Below, piece by piece: positions 47,414 to 60,735 of a stretch of DNA of 64,000 nt. Below the pieces are notes generated by a model. The model saw nothing but the letters and a program-made list of their open reading frames with translations, searched no databases and was not told where the DNA came from. The position numbers and the translations under genes were made by a program. Each line of letters begins with the position of its first letter. The stretch's first letter is position 1. This DNA comes from Dermatemys mawii (Eukaryota; Chordata; Testudines; Dermatemydidae), in contig ML677364.1 of the NCBI GenBank assembly GCA_007922305.1, positions 21,559,326 to 21,623,325 on the forward strand. Reading direction: 5' to 3'.

Positions 47414-48889
47414 GTTTAAAATATGCCAGATATTGAGTAAACTACAGCTGCCCTCAAGATGGCACTGTTCTCCATGGAAAGATACCATCACTACTTCCTC
47501 AGACATAATCCTGCACATATTAATAGTCATAGTGCTTATTCCAATGGAATATCAGTGGTATTACTTACGATAGTAAGCACTGTGTCTTGTAGTATGTGCT
47601 TATAGATTAGGCCCTTTGAGAGTACATACACTCATGCTAGTAGGCAAGGATTGACAGAGAGAGTGCTAAAATATTCCCCGCTACACATACATGAGAACAT
47701 ATCCCATCGTGTTCATGTTTCAAGATTTGTAACAGTTTTAGTTGTACCAAATATTAGCGTATGACATTTTTATATTTAACACAGCTATAGTCTTTCCTGC
47801 ATTCTGATTTAAATGATAAAAGGTAAGTAGATGCCTGTCATGTATAGCTGCTTTCAGGGCATCATACTTTCCTTTCAAGCTACTCCAGATGATAGAAAAA
47901 CATTGGGCATCTTGATGTTTATTGCACAAAAAAAATATTAAGTTGCCTCACCAAAACAAAGTCTGGACAGTGCACCAATGTTTGTTGAAAATCATGTCTT
48001 TTGGCATTAATATTTTAATGAGGAACAGATACATCACCATATAAGTTAAGAATAACTGTCTATAGGCGTTTCCAAAGCATACATCACCATAGTATCTAGA
48101 CACAGGTACATAAATAGATATGACATCTAGTTCAGTCTTCAAAAGGGATCTAGGTGCATTTTCTGCAAATCTTTAGGCACAGGCTGAACTTGATGCACTA
48201 GTAGTCCCATTGACTCTCAGTGTGTGAAGTAAGCACAGTTCTAGGCTATAAACTCTGGCCATCTTGTTATACAGTAGCTACAGTCCGAGGTCAGATCAGT
48301 TTCAAGGCTTAATTTCCAAAGAGCCATTTGCCCCATTCTGTTTTCTACTAAAGACAGGCCTACACAAAGGGCCCTGCAAACATGACCTATAAGTGTCAAG
48401 ACTCAGGCTCGTCCTGATTTTAGGAGGTGCTATGTAGGGGCAATAGTATGATAAACCTAGTCCAAGAAAGACTATCCGAAGTAAGAATCCTTTCTGGGTT
48501 AGTGTGTGTCCATCCTGTTAATAAAAACAAGTAACAAATAAAAACACAGGCATTGCTGTGCCTAAACGTGTAAAAAGCACTTTTCAGAATAAAATCAAAA
48601 TGTGCCAAAATAATCCCCCCAAATGGTCAAACATAAGTATGAATGGATCAAATCAGAATTCCACAATATTTTGTAATGGAAAATGTTTGGTTTCCCAATT
48701 CGCAGAGGCAGAAGGGTTGTTACTCCCCACACACATCCTGAATTTGCTGCTCTGGTATGTCTTTTACTCAGTATTAAGGTACAAGTGGATTTTGCAAGCT
48801 AAGCTGTAAAAACCTTTTGGTCTTCAAAAATTCTGCAGAAGACCATACATTTCATGAATGACCACATGAAACAAATTGGCAAAAATCTT
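47414..48889. other. No gene or recognised element
   Basis: AT-rich DNA with only short open frames. Confidence 0.45.
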
Positions 48890-49290
48890 AACTGTGTCCC
48901 TAACGTTCTTTTAATACTAAATAATAATAAATAAAATAATTCTTAGAACTGTTCACAGAGCTTTCATCTTCAAAGTGCTAAACAAACTTTAAGTCCTCAG
49001 TCCTCACAACTACCCAGGTGAAGTAAGAGAGCAGCATCACCAGTAAGGATGGACATGAGCTGTGGAGTTTGGATCTGAATTAATTTTACAGAGAGGTCTA
49101 AATCATACAATTTAAATGGATCTGAACTTCCCCCCAAGGTAGGCAGGCTTGGATCAGGAGTTCCATTTCAGGCACAATTGTATACTGACCTTATTTTATA
49201 GGGGGAAACTGAGGCAGCTAGATTAAATGACTTGGCCCAAGGCTACAGGAGGAGTCAGTATTAGAATTAGATTGGATTAGGCTTTAGGAA
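48890..49290. mobile_element. MIR-like SINE relic(s)
   Basis: AACTGAGGCAGCTAGATTAAAT, shortened here to AACTGAGGCAGCTAG, plus GACTTGGCCCAAGG and CCTCACAACTACCCAGG are MIR hallmarks. The middle part is unlike MIR and may be an insertion. Confidence 0.55.
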
Positions 49291-50431
49291 TCTCTCATTT
49301 CCCCATCCTGTATTCAGATCACTTTCAAAAAAAGCCACCTTTTCTCATGAGAAAAAAAAATCCCTAACAATGTTATTTTCCATGCTGATGACACGTACAG
49401 ACAATAATGAATACTGAACACAGAGACTGGTTTATAGTGAGCACAAAAATATAAACAGACGAGAAGTTCACTGTATCCCAAACACGCTATTCTGACAAAA
49501 TGCCGTGTGGCGTCAATGCAGTGTTAGTGCTTGTCTTTGTATCATCTCTTTCATCCTTATCTGTGATGGATTCAAATTTTCTTTTTTTACCATGGCAACC
49601 TCACTATGGTGATTTCAGGGCTAGGAAGCTTTGTATTTATCTTGACCAGCGTGAAGAAGTAGTAACCTCATTAACTGAGGTAGGTGGATAGGTAGCATAT
49701 GGAACATACTACACCTGAGACAGCATTTCCCTTCTCAGGGCACCTGGGTCATTCATATTATCTTCACTAGCTGCAAGTTTTCCTTTGGAAATGCTGAACT
49801 GCTAACTGCTCTCCCCGTTCTCGCAGAGAGAAAATCCAGACAGATGGCTTCAGAGAAACCTTACCTCTCTAGGGCAAGATGTCCTCCTGGAACAATAATT
49901 AACACTGGTGGAAGTTTTGATGTGAAGCTTGGAAAGAATCCAGGATCACCACAGGGCATTAACAAAGAAGCCTGGCAGAGGACAGAGAAAGATAGCGAAG
50001 GGAAAAGAAGCAGGAAAAAACCCCAGACACCACAAAACAGCGATTGCATTAAATAAAATTGAAGTATTCTATTGCTGCTCTTTGCCCTCACCTCTCCCTA
50101 CCTTACAGAGATTTGAGTTGAAATGTGAGAGCTGTTAACCAGACAAAACCCAATCATAGTCCGCAGCCAGGGTGAAATTTACACATAGTGCTGAGAGCCA
50201 GTACAAAGTCCTAGTTTTATGTAAAACTGCATTGGGACTTTGTCAGGTGTCTGTCAGCAGGGTGGCTGCATGGGGGTGGTGGCACCCCCACTACTTGCTG
50301 CAGAAAGCATCAGTGCCCCAGCACAACATAATCTGGTGTGTAAGGCCACAATAGAGGCAGGCTGGGGGATAGGCCACTGAATGTCAATTGGCCCTGGACC
50401 ATATGCACCAGACACAGAGGGGCTACAGCCT
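49291..50431. other. No gene recognised
   Basis: Several open frames of 60-76 codons with no domain. No repeat end identified. Confidence 0.4.
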
Positions 50432-50830
50432 TTATTCCAGCCCACAGTCTGGAACAGTGGCTTCAGTATAGCTGCAGAGTGGCCCCACGTGTTGGCCCTT
50501 CATTATAGGGATGGATTCCACCTTCCCAACCACCTGCGCAGTGTCTGAGTGCTTTATGTGGGGGAATAGATTTCTTAGCTGCTCCCCAGGCCTGTCCAGG
50601 TAGATACACACTTTACATCTCTGATGGTTACAAGTGAAAGCCAACACATACTTAGGTATCTTTTTCCGAGTCATGTGCACAATTATATTCTCCCTCAGAG
50701 GCTCATGCATACAATCATCAGTGGCATTCATGAGAATCACACACATGCCCTGCGAGAGGGCTCTGTCTAAAAACATCCTTTTTGAAAAATAACTGTTACT
50801 ATGGTACACCGTACAGGCATGGATCAGCAC
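50432..50830 (-). other. Unrecognised 132-residue open frame
   Basis: One uninterrupted minus-strand frame starting MLIHACTVYHSN and ending EATVPDCGLE. Composition is balanced: hydrophobic stretches, seven cysteines (including a CNHQRCKVC cluster) and mixed charge, with normal-looking vertebrate codons, unlike the C-rich artefacts elsewhere. I recognise no family. It lies in no obvious repeat and has no clear promoter or poly(A) signal. It could be an exon, a decayed retrocopy, a fragment of an unlabelled transposon or chance; frames this long are expected in a window of this size. Confidence 0.2.
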
Positions 50831-52039
50831 TCATGTCACTCCCTGTCAGTACCCGGCCTGGGCTGGGGAAGCTAATGATCCAACCTGGGGACCAAATTCG
50901 GTGATGAATCCTGGTCACACGCCACCTGAGGCACATTGCGCATGCACTAGGAAGAAGATTAAACACCTATGTCCCAGAACTACACAGAACCTTCTTACAC
51001 ACTTGGGAACAGTGAGAATCAACGCGAAAGGTTGTTCTCTGTCCAAGGTCGCTAGGAAATTGAAAGAACTTTATCCCATTATCAATTAAGTAATCGTACT
51101 TTTAAAACAAAAGATAGGATATTCTCACAGACCCTGTTTTGCCCATACATTCCAGCAAATATCAGTTGATGGCGGAGCATCTGATGTCTATGCACAACAT
51201 TAGGAATGCATTCATTTCTTAGGCACATTAAAAATGAAAACACTTTGTATTCTATAGATTTTATACACTCCATCTTCTTTAATAAGAAAAATTCCAGGTA
51301 CAGGATCAAAGGAAAATTACAATACTTTTCAAAGGAGAACAGATTCTCTCTCATCTTTGGAGAACACTAAAGGTAGTGCAAGAACAGAACAGACACCATC
51401 TTAGACTTTTGAACAAATATTCAAAGAAATGTTAAGCTGTCCACTAGGAATTTTTAGAGTAAAAGAATTCACGGCGGGGAAATAAAAAGGTCACTGTCAA
51501 TACTAGCTGCTGAAAAGTTTGAAATATACCTTTTATTAATGCCCTTTCTCATCACTTTCATTAATCACCCAGATCTCTTTGTCAAACATCATAGGATACA
51601 TTAGACATGTTTGCTTTAAAATATTTTGATGTGGCATAAAGAGGTAAAATAAAACTTAAAGAAAATATGCTTATATGCTTTCAGTTTTGGATGTCATTTG
51701 GGGCTCAGAGCAACTGGCCCACATGGGGATATTTGGAGCAACTCCCCACAACTCCCACCTTAGCACAGGGAGGGGCATGTCCTGTATTCTCTCTTTGCCT
51801 CAGACGGTCATAGGAAGGAGTAAGATCTGACATTCAAGCAATGCAGAGATTGCAATGACTACTAACTAGCCACTGCACCCGGGCACATAGTGGTAAGCAT
51901 GTTACACTTACACACACATTCAATGGCAAGCTACCAACCTGCCCTTCATATCAGTTGTATTACTCTGCCAAAGCAGATTGCATGCCAGCCTAGATCAAGA
52001 ATTTACACATTGCACAGGACTCAGTGAAATAACAGACAT
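50831..52039. other. No gene or recognised element
   Basis: Unassigned AT-rich DNA with short frames only. Confidence 0.45.
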
Positions 52040-53350
52040 TAATAAAACAACTAAGAGCCATTGATGGACATATCCTCCCTGAACTTACCTAATTCTTTTT
52101 TCAACCTAGTTATACTTGCGGCCTTCACAACATCCCCTGACAATGCTACATGTGACTATGCATTGTTTGAAGTATTACTTCCTTATATTTGTTTTAAAGC
52201 TGCTGCCTAGTAATTTCATTGGGTGATCCCGGGTTCTTGTATTACGTGAGGGGGTAAATAACACATCTCTATTCACATTCTCCACACCATCAGGATTTTA
52301 TAGACCTTTATCATATTCCCCCTTTATTATCTCTTTTCTAAGATGAACAATACTAGTCTTTTTAATCTCTCCTCATATGGAAGCTGCTCCATACCTCTAA
52401 TAATTTTTGTTGCCCTTCTCTATACTTTTTCCATTTCTTATATTTTTTAGATGAAACAACCAGAACCAGTATTCAAGGGGTGGGCGTACCATGGATTTAT
52501 ATAGTGGAATGATAATATGCTGTTTTATCCATCCCTTTTCTAACGGTTCCTAATATTGTTACTTTTTTAACTGCCGCAACACATTGAGCAGACGTTTTCA
52601 GAAAACTATCCATGATGACTCCAAGGTCTTTCTTGAGAGCTACCAGCCAATTTAGACCTCCCATCATTTTGTATGTATAGTTGGGATTATGTTTTCCAAT
52701 GTGCATTACTTTGCATCTATCAACATTGAATTTCATCTGTCTTTTTGTTGCCCAGTCATCCAGACATGCCCAGTTTAGTAAGATCCCTTTGTAACTCTTC
52801 ACAGTCAGCTTTGGACTTAACTATCTTTTGTATAATCTGCAAACTTTGCCACCTCACTGTTTACCCCTTATCCCAACCATTTATGAATATATTGAACAGT
52901 ACTGGTCCCAGTACAGATCCTTGGGGAAACCCTGGTATTTCCCCCTTTCCACTGTGAAAACAAACCCTTCATTTCCTATTTTTAACCAGTTACTTATTCA
53001 TGAGAGGACTTTCCCCCTTATCCTATGTCTGCTTAAGAGTCCTTAGTGAGGGACTTTGTCAAAGGCTTTCTGAAAGTCCAAGCACACTATATCCACTGGA
53101 TCACCCTTGTTTGTTGACCCCCTTCAAAGAATTCTAATAGATTGGTGAGGCATGATTTCCCTTTACAAAAGCAACTGTTGACCCTCCCGCAATATATTGT
53201 GTTCATCTATGTGTCTCATAATTCTGTTCCTTCCTATAGTTTTAACCAGTTTTCCTGGTACTGACATTAGGTTTACTGGCCTGTAATTGCCAGGATCACC
53301 TCTGGAACCTTTTTAAAAAATCAGCAGTACATTTGCTGTCCGCCAGTCAT
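52040..53350 (-). mobile_element. CR1 LINE, reverse-transcriptase C-terminal half and 3' region
   Basis: The minus-strand translation reads through CR1 reverse-transcriptase landmarks in order, in several frames: a YRPVNLMS-type start, a FRKAFDKVP-like block, a KFADYTK relic of FADDT, then an open stretch (52497-52802) with QMKFNVDRCKVMHIGKHNP and KKDLGVIMDSFLKTSAQC. The 3' part down to about 52040 is the non-coding CR1 tail. Frameshifts and stops make it dead. It is the longest CR1 copy in the window. Confidence 0.88.
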
Positions 53351-53374
53351 CTGAACAAGTGGTTCCATAGGGTG

Positions 53375-53665
53375 GAAGGGAAAGCTACACAAGTTACTCA
53401 AACCGCAACAGCAGCACAGCTGCAGTAACGCAGCTATACTGCTATTGCACTTCAGCGTGGACACTTACTTCAGTTAGAGTAGGGATTCTTCCATTGCTAT
53501 AGGTAACCCACTTCCCTGAGAAGTGGTAGCTCGGTCAACAGAAGCGCTGTGTACCCCAGAGATTAGGTTGGTTATGTCTCTCCCAAGGGTATGGATTTCT
53601 CACACCCCAAGAGGTGTAGCTATGCCAATGTAACTTTTCAGTGTCCATCAGGTCTCAAGACCAAA
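53375..53665 (-). mobile_element. MITE of the GTCTACACTAG family
   Basis: In reverse orientation it contains CTCTTGGGGTGTGAGAAATC and TGTAGCTATGCC words that match the outer element at 14354-14873. Ends are eroded. Confidence 0.55.
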
Positions 53666-54999
53666 AAGTCAGTTTCACAATTCAATTTTCACAAAGCTGC
53701 AAAGTGTGATTCATGAGTATGGTCCCTGTTCAACCCTTGCAAAGCCTGAACCCCTCCTGTAACTTGCTCTTGCAGTTTAGGGTCTATTTTTATGTATAGT
53801 CATCTTGTCACTTTAAGTATTATAACTGCTACCCCTCAACACACACCCGGATTACTAATGTATAGGGAAAAAATCCACTCTCAGCTAAGCACAGTCACCT
53901 GCCATTGAATTCAGTGGGGACTGTTCACAGTGACATGAGGACAGGGACAGAATGTGGCCTACAGCCTAATTGCTCTGATGCTTGTTGTTGACTGAAGTGT
54001 AGTATTCATACACCTTATATAAAGCTATATAGTAGGCCAGGGTTTATAGTACCAGGGATCCCACCTCCCCACCTCTACAAAATCTAGGAGGAGAGCTCAC
54101 CCTGCTTGCTAAAAGCTCTCCTTCCCCAGTGGCACCACACAGCAGCACCATGACTGGGGAAGGAGCCCACGTCACCACAAAGACAAGGAAATGTCCTTGT
54201 GCTATCCCCATGCCTCACTGGCAGCCCTGCCCAGGGAATTCTGTCCCCTAATCAGGAGAAAAGACTGCTTCTCCTGGTATCCTTCAGATACCCCCTCTCC
54301 CAGCTGCAGCCAACCTTATAAAAGGGCAACCTGGTGACAGGCTGCCCAACCAGGTGGCCACTCAGAGGACATTTGTTCCCAGCCAGTGGCCAGGCTGATC
54401 TCAAGGTGTGGAAGGAGGGACTGCCTTTGACCAGCCGCTGCCATGAGTTGTGATTAGCCAGATGAGCCGCTCTGGTTGCTCTCCAAACACAGCTGGAGCT
54501 GTATGCATAAACTGCCCAAGGAAATATAAACTCTGTATGCTGGCCTTGGTTTTATTACTAGCTGAGTGTGGTTGGGGGAAAAAATGGTGTGTGTTGCAAT
54601 GTTCTTCTTAAAGCTATGACACATTCCAGCACCAGCAAGGAGCATGACAAATCTTTCACTTCATGTCACTAATGTGTGACAGATTGCAGAAAAAGCATTT
54701 CTTCTCAGTCATTACTCATGCTGCCTTCAAATCAACAGACAGGTCTGTTTGTGAGCTGTCTCTATCAGGGCATTGAGGCTACATCTTTACTGTGGACGCA
54801 ACATAGTAAAACAATTATAAAACAATTCAGCCATCTACAACACTGTTCACACAATTTCTAATCACAATCTGGATTAGGTTTTATCAAAAGATTGAATTTG
54901 AACAACAAAGCTTTCCCCTCTAACATTTTAAAAGGACCATGTTACTCTCTCTATATATATTTCTATCTGTTTATCTCTCTATATTATATTAATCTTGCC
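53666..54999. other. No gene seen
   Basis: A TATA-like CTTATAAAAGGGC at about 54315 sits in GC-richer DNA that may be an unrecognised LTR. No coding sequence follows it. Confidence 0.35.
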
Positions 55000-55174
55000 C
55001 AGGGCCAGTGCAAGGATATTTCGTGCCCAAGATGAAACTTCCACCTTGCGCCCCTTCCCTCCCCCCAGGGAGCCCTGTGGCAGTGCCCCGCTCACCCCCC
55101 GCCCCAAAGATTCCTGCGGCAGCTCCCCACCTCACCCCCTCTGCCTACTTTGCCCAGTGATTGCACCAGCCCTG
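55000..55174. mobile_element. Short hAT-type MITE with perfect target duplication
   Basis: 175 bp, starting CAGGGCCAGTGCAAGG and ending TTGCACCAGCCCTG, flanked by ATCTTGCC on both sides (8 of 8). Related in ends to 42114-42401. Confidence 0.92.
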
Positions 55175-55349
55175 ATCTTGCCTCTGCCAAATTCCAACAC
55201 ATAAATCTAAGCAGAACAGAATTCTGAATAGCTCTAATGTAATTGATTTGCATCCTGATTCTGCAACTCTTCTCATGTGAAGATTGAGATCCCATTGTCA
55301 CTTTTTTATTACTGTTGTTGAACATCGATATTGCAGTAGCATCTAAAGG

Positions 55350-55625
55350 TTAGGTTGGGCTGCATTACCCTAAATCTCTTTGAGGGGTTAGATTTAGGCC
55401 ACATCCCTCTCCTTGGCATTTCCTATTGGCTATTTTAGGTGGCTCCCCATTCAGCTCCCTGGCTTTTATGGATCCCATTCAGGTACCTAACTCTCACTAT
55501 ACATTGTATGGAGAGACAAGGTGCCTAACCTGGGGCTATGGATTCTATTAGGTGGCAGGGCCCAGACAGGTGCAACGCAGAACCTAAGTCCCCTTTGTGG
55601 ATCTAGCCCTAAGCTCTCAGGCTAA
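55350..55625. repeat. Composite turtle repeat fragment
   Basis: CAGGTACCTAACTCTCAC, AAGGTGCCTAACCTGGGG and TTTGTGGATCTAGCCCTAAG belong to the AGGTGCC composite family. Confidence 0.4.
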
Positions 55626-56409
55626 GTAAAGTAATTGGGGGAACAGTTACCAAACTTGGCAATCAATATGAAGCACAATATACGTAATTAGGTTTATAGA
55701 ATTAAATTTCTCACTGAAATCAACAGCCAAAAAGAAAAATAATGGTTACTAAATGATAGAAAGTATTTGCAAGGAATTAATAACTACTGTCCAAAAGCAA
55801 AATTATGAAACGCTGTATATACAATTTGTTTTTTCCACAGTGCCTGATTTATGACCAGCTCTTTCTCAAGTTCTTAGTGTACTTCATGCTAAGTGTGTTC
55901 CTTATTTCTTAAAATAACTCAGTTCCTCCCTTTTACAATGAACTTACTCATGCTCTTTGAACTTCAAGGTAGAAAAATCAAAGGCAGTCAATATGTCTCT
56001 CAGGAATTCTTGACCTACTTTGTAGCGATCAGTTCTCGTCTCCACCAGAAATGCAGAAACTGTGTCAGAAAGATTTACACAATAAGCTGTCAAGAATCTC
56101 TCTTCTTTTAACGTTATGGCATTCCATATGCACTAACTTCAGATACAATTGTAGCATGAATCTCTTTGCCAATGGATAATGTGAAAGATACCTGTGTGGG
56201 CTGAAGAGTCTACCTGAGTCGGTTATCAAATATAATTTAGAAAAGTCTCTCTAAAATTCTGTGATGTAGGCAGTAGAGTGAGAACTGTTGCAGAATGAAT
56301 CCCATCAGCAAAGAAAGGGACAACTTTAAGACTTTGGGATCAAACCAGATGTTTCTTCCCACATGGGGAAAAAAATCCAATAACTGAAGTTATTTTATAA
56401 AATAAATGG
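55626..56409. other. No gene or recognised element
   Basis: Unassigned AT-rich DNA. Confidence 0.4.
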
Positions 56410-56871
56410 CAACATTACCTTTTTGATCTGAGCAGCTAGTCAAAGTTTTGGGGCCCTGAGGATGTTCAGTTGGAAGTAGAAATTGACAAAGTTTGGTACT
56501 TTCTTTGATGCAGCTTTGTTTATTTACAAAGAATGTACAGAGGTCTGTATCTCTTAAGGCAGAAGGAATCGGTTAGCAGGAACAGCTTCTTTTGCTCATA
56601 GCATCAAGAGCACCCTTTTCAGCCTGCTCCCCAGACCCAAAAATCTTCCCTCAGGTTTCTTCCAGAGTCAGCCACTGTGCTCTCCCTTCCTCCTCCCACC
56701 CCTCTGCCCACCCCACTTTTTCCAGTTTTTCCGTTCTGCCTTCCCTTCCTCCCACCCAACTTAAAACAATACTCAGCCAAAAGCTCCTGAGAGGGTTCAC
56801 ACCTGGCTTTTGTCTTAGCTGGGGGTAGGGGTTAACTCAACCCATAAAAAGATTTCGCCCTGCTGCTAACA
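56410..56871 (-). mobile_element. LTR-like repeat, copy B of three
   Basis: GCCCTGAGGATGTTCAGTTG, CTTTCTTTGATGCAGC and a minus-strand AATAAA opposite TTTATT near 56518 match copy C at 60152. The middle is shortened. Confidence 0.45.
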
Positions 56872-59324
56872 ATGCTAAAAAGTAATAAGACAGTACAGTT
56901 AATTCAGGGTCTGATCCCCACAATCACTACTCTCACAAGGAATCTCACTGGGGCCAAATCCTGAAGTTCTTACCTAGGGCCTGTTCCTCCAATCAGATCC
57001 ACAGGTGTAGACCTCTGCAGCCATGCAAAGCCCAATTGAAGTCAGAGAAGTTCTACTCAAGAACAGGGGTCTGACTATGTGGTCCAATCACAATATCAGG
57101 GTCTAAGAACTTAAGCGGACAAAGCACCCATTTAAGGAATTAGACCAAAGATGTCCTTAGTCCAGGCTAGATTGTGCTGCGATGTACAAATACAACTGCA
57201 GAGCTCAGGAAAATGGAATGATTTCCTTGTGGAGTTTCCTCTGAATTCTGTGAGCAGAGAAGGAAAGTTTAATCCCCCGCCTCAAGAAAGATACTGAGGC
57301 TGTAGGTCACAAATCCCACTGATCAGAGAGACACAGAACAGGACTATCGAGGTGAGCGGCTGTGTGTCTCTATAATAGCTCTAGGCCCCTGCAGCTGTGC
57401 CCCAGCTATCCGGCAGCATAGCTCCAAATGCACCTCTCCTGATTTGGCCATTATACAGATACCGCTTTGCGAAAATGTAGCCGTTTCTAGAGTGGAGGCA
57501 ATTTGCAATAATCCAGCAAAATTCTGGCCAGTGATAACCGGGTGACCTCTTAATCTTATTAAAACTACCGTGAAATTCATAAAGCCCACCCAAGAGCAAA
57601 CAAGACCTGAGATCTTAAGGTCTCATTCAAAATAATCTACATATAGTAAAACTCGTGACGATTAACATACACCATCACCTGGGAATTCCTTTTGTCTGGA
57701 AACCACAGACTATGACTGAGGGGAAAGGCTGTTTAATACATTTCCCCAAGTAATCGATTCACTGCATATGTTCTTGTTATCAGTCTGAAGTGGAATTTTT
57801 CTGTTCTCAATAGCCAGAAACAATAAAGCCCAGCTCTTCAAAGGTATTTAGTCATACATATATTTAACTTCCCTTAGAGAAAACTCTGCAAGGAAATCTT
57901 CCCATTTTCCTGACCTCTGTGGGGGTATTTACACACAGTCCAGGTTGGATTGTGCTGCTAAAGTCTTCTCACCAGGACCTGGACCTAAGAGACAAATCCT
58001 AGTCTTTGCTCAGAAAAAATTTCCATGGCATTCTAAATTTAGGGTGGGTAGGAAGATCCAGTATATCCTTACATGGGTAACAATGAAAATGTATTGAGTT
58101 TTGCAATCAAACACTTCATTCTGCTTTTGCTGTGTTCACAGATACAAAGTTTCATTTTGTCTGGTTCATTTCATTAATAGCTCATTAGGCCAGATGCAAT
58201 AAAATATGTCATTCTCCACAACAGTCTGCACAAACCCTGCATATAGAAACTGGACTCTTTTTAAAACGGAAGTTGGATTCTGTGCTAACTAGCTTTATGG
58301 GGACAAAAAGAAGCCAAACCTATACCATTAGTATAAGGTATTCAGTAATTTTTACATTGAGCACTATCAGGAAAATGTCTCGAGTTCAAGGGCAGCACTT
58401 TGCTCAAAATAAATACAAGAAAGCCTGGCTGTAAGGGGAAAATCTGATTTAAAGGGTTTAGGATCCTTCAAGGACAAACAATTTAAAACTTCAGCCGTAG
58501 TTTCATAGATGAATAAGCAGTACAGAACGTTACATGGCGCTCATGTTAATCCCTTAAAGGAGCAGTGACCTCTATTTGGCACTGATGCATTTAATTGTTC
58601 CGCATTTCCTGTGCTGCATAACAATTTGCTGGTCGATTCAGTCTCAGAGCAGTGTTTCTTGTTAACACTATAATATGTGCTTGCCTCATGATACAACATA
58701 CATCACACCAAATAAAAGACAGCACTACAAGAAAGCAAAATAAGACATTTGTCCAGTGAAAAAGGGGATGCTTTGAGGAAAATGAAAGTGTTTATTTTTA
58801 TGCTTTCAAGGGTTAATGCAGCAGAGTAGTAAGAAAAAGTGAAGTGGAAATGAGTAGTTAAGAAAATACTAATAAATTTCCAGGCACAAGCTGTGTTAAT
58901 CTGCAGTTAAGACTGCACATATTTATCAGTAAGCTAGAGGGGAAATAAACTAAGTAGTGCTGCAGTTTAAAAAAAAAAAATGGATGATAAAATTTCTGGT
59001 CTGAAAGCCAGAAGAATCAGAGTTGAGATTACAGTTCACCGAAAAGCCAATCACTGGAAAGTCTGGACAGACAAAGTTAAGCTAGGATGGTGGAGGAAAA
59101 AAAATTGGAGAAAAATTGTGCAAAATATTCTTCAATTTCAGATATATTTGCACCCCAGAATTTCACAAATCCACAAAATGTCATTAAAATGGTAATTTCA
59201 CTGTGGAAAAAATCTGAAAGTGAGAGTGTGTGCCATGTGGCAAGTCCAGCTGTTGCAACATGCAGCTTCTTACACAGTTAAAACTAAAGATAACACTAAC
59301 ACTACATATGATCTACTGGCCCCC
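56872..59324. other. No gene recognised
   Basis: A long stretch without gene, splice-bounded exon or clear repeat end. Frames at 57344-57599 and 58980-59195 have no domain. Confidence 0.45.
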
Positions 59325-59993
59325 TGTAGCGGGGTGGCTACCCCGCTCCTAAAATAAAAGGGGTAAAACAACCCTGAAGAGGGCTGTTGATGGGAGAAAG
59401 CAGCAAGCCTGGGCTGATGGGGGAAGCAGCCACAGCTGGGCCATGCCCCTATCAGGCCACAGCTAGCCCTGATAAAAGGGCTGAGAGGCAGGAGCTAGGC
59501 AGTCTCTCTCCAGGCTGGGAGGGAGCAAGGCCTGGCCGTCTGCAGGACAGGGTACCTGAGGTAGTGCAGTGCTGGGGAAATAGGCAAGGGAGCTGGGGAG
59601 CTCCAGCCTAGGCTGCAGACCTGATAGGAAGGCCTGAAAAGGTACTGGGCTGCAGGGAAAGGCAGCAGGTCCAAATCCCCATGCCTATGATGAGTGGCTC
59701 TTACACTGCAGTCTGCCCCAGGAAGCGGGGGCTTGATGATGACTGGCAGTAGCCCAGATTGAGGCAAGGTGGGGATTAGAGGGTTGGGGGTCCCCCAGGG
59801 AAGGGAGACCTGGAGGCAGAATGTGGGGGTATTGCCAGGGGCAGCCCCCCAGGAAAAAGGACACTGGGGTCTGGGAGGGACACAGGACAGTGGACAGCGA
59901 GACACTGGCCTACAGGGGGACTTCGAGCTGGAAGAGCTAATTCCCAGACAGACAGCAGGAGGCACCGCAGGGGTGAGTCGTTGTGCTGCTACA
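59325..59993 (+). mobile_element. Solo LTR, Gypsy-like
   Basis: 669 bp beginning TGTAGCGGGGTGGCTACC and ending GTTGTGCTGCTACA, so TG and CA termini are present with short inverted ends (TGTAGC and GCTACA). Flanked by CCCC on both sides, a possible 4-bp target duplication though low in complexity. A TATA-like GATAAAAGGG lies at about 59471. The overlapping long frames are not genes. Confidence 0.7.
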
Positions 59994-60151
59994 CCCCGTA
60001 TTTAATTCCAAATCCAATTTTAAGTCCCTGTCTTCATTTTCAAATCTCTTAGAGTCTGCGCCTAAGTGCCAGTTGATTTCAGTTACACAGGATCAAACCC
60101 TTAATGGGCTGGGACTTTGGTAGTTAAACGGCAAGAACTCATGAATACTAC

Positions 60152-60692
60152 TGTTGCCCCTTTCCAACCTGAGGAGCTAGTCAAAATTCTAAAGCCCTGA
60201 GGATGTTCCAGTTGGGAGTAGAAACTGACGAAGGAGGATCCTATTTTCTTTGATGCAGTCTTGGTTATTTACAGAGAATGCACAAAGCCTTAGTTCTGCA
60301 AATGCAAAAGGAACTAAAACCAAATGGAGCAGTTTCTTAGCTTACAGTCCCAAGCCTCTTTTGTCAGCCCAGGCCCAAAAGTTCTCCTTCTAGCTTCTTC
60401 CAGGGTTACACTGTGGTGACAGGCCTCTGCTTGGATTTCGCCAGGCTGTGTCTGTCACTCTCTGGTTCTGTGTTGTCTCTACACACACACACCCTTACCA
60501 ACACCTTAAACAGCAAGAGCCCCTCCACCCATACTATCCAAAACTCCTGAGCAGGTTCACATAACCCTTTCGTCTTAGGTGGATGTTTGTGATTGATTCA
60601 TCCTTACAGTTATGTTAATTGTATGGTATGTTCACACCCATCAATCTCAATGAGGTTTTAACTCAACCCATATCAAGGTTTCACCCATAACA
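60152..60692 (-). mobile_element. LTR-like repeat, copy C of three
   Basis: Fullest copy: TGTTGCCCCTTTCC at the left, GCCCTGAGGATGTTCCAG, CTTTGATGCAGTCTTGG, and CAAGGTTTCACCCATAACA at the right. Confidence 0.5.
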
Positions 60693-60735
60693 TGCATTTA
60701 ACTCTAAGCACGTAAGGAGTGCCATCCAAGTGAGC

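Noticed and set aside
52497..52802. 101-codon minus-strand frame as a host gene
   Set aside because: It is the C-terminal part of a CR1 reverse transcriptase.
54300..54460. TATAAAAGGG near 54315 as a gene promoter
   Set aside because: No coding exon follows, and the GC-richer context could be an unrecognised LTR.
59387..60005. Frames of 74-156 codons on both strands
   Set aside because: They lie inside the solo LTR and show low-complexity composition.
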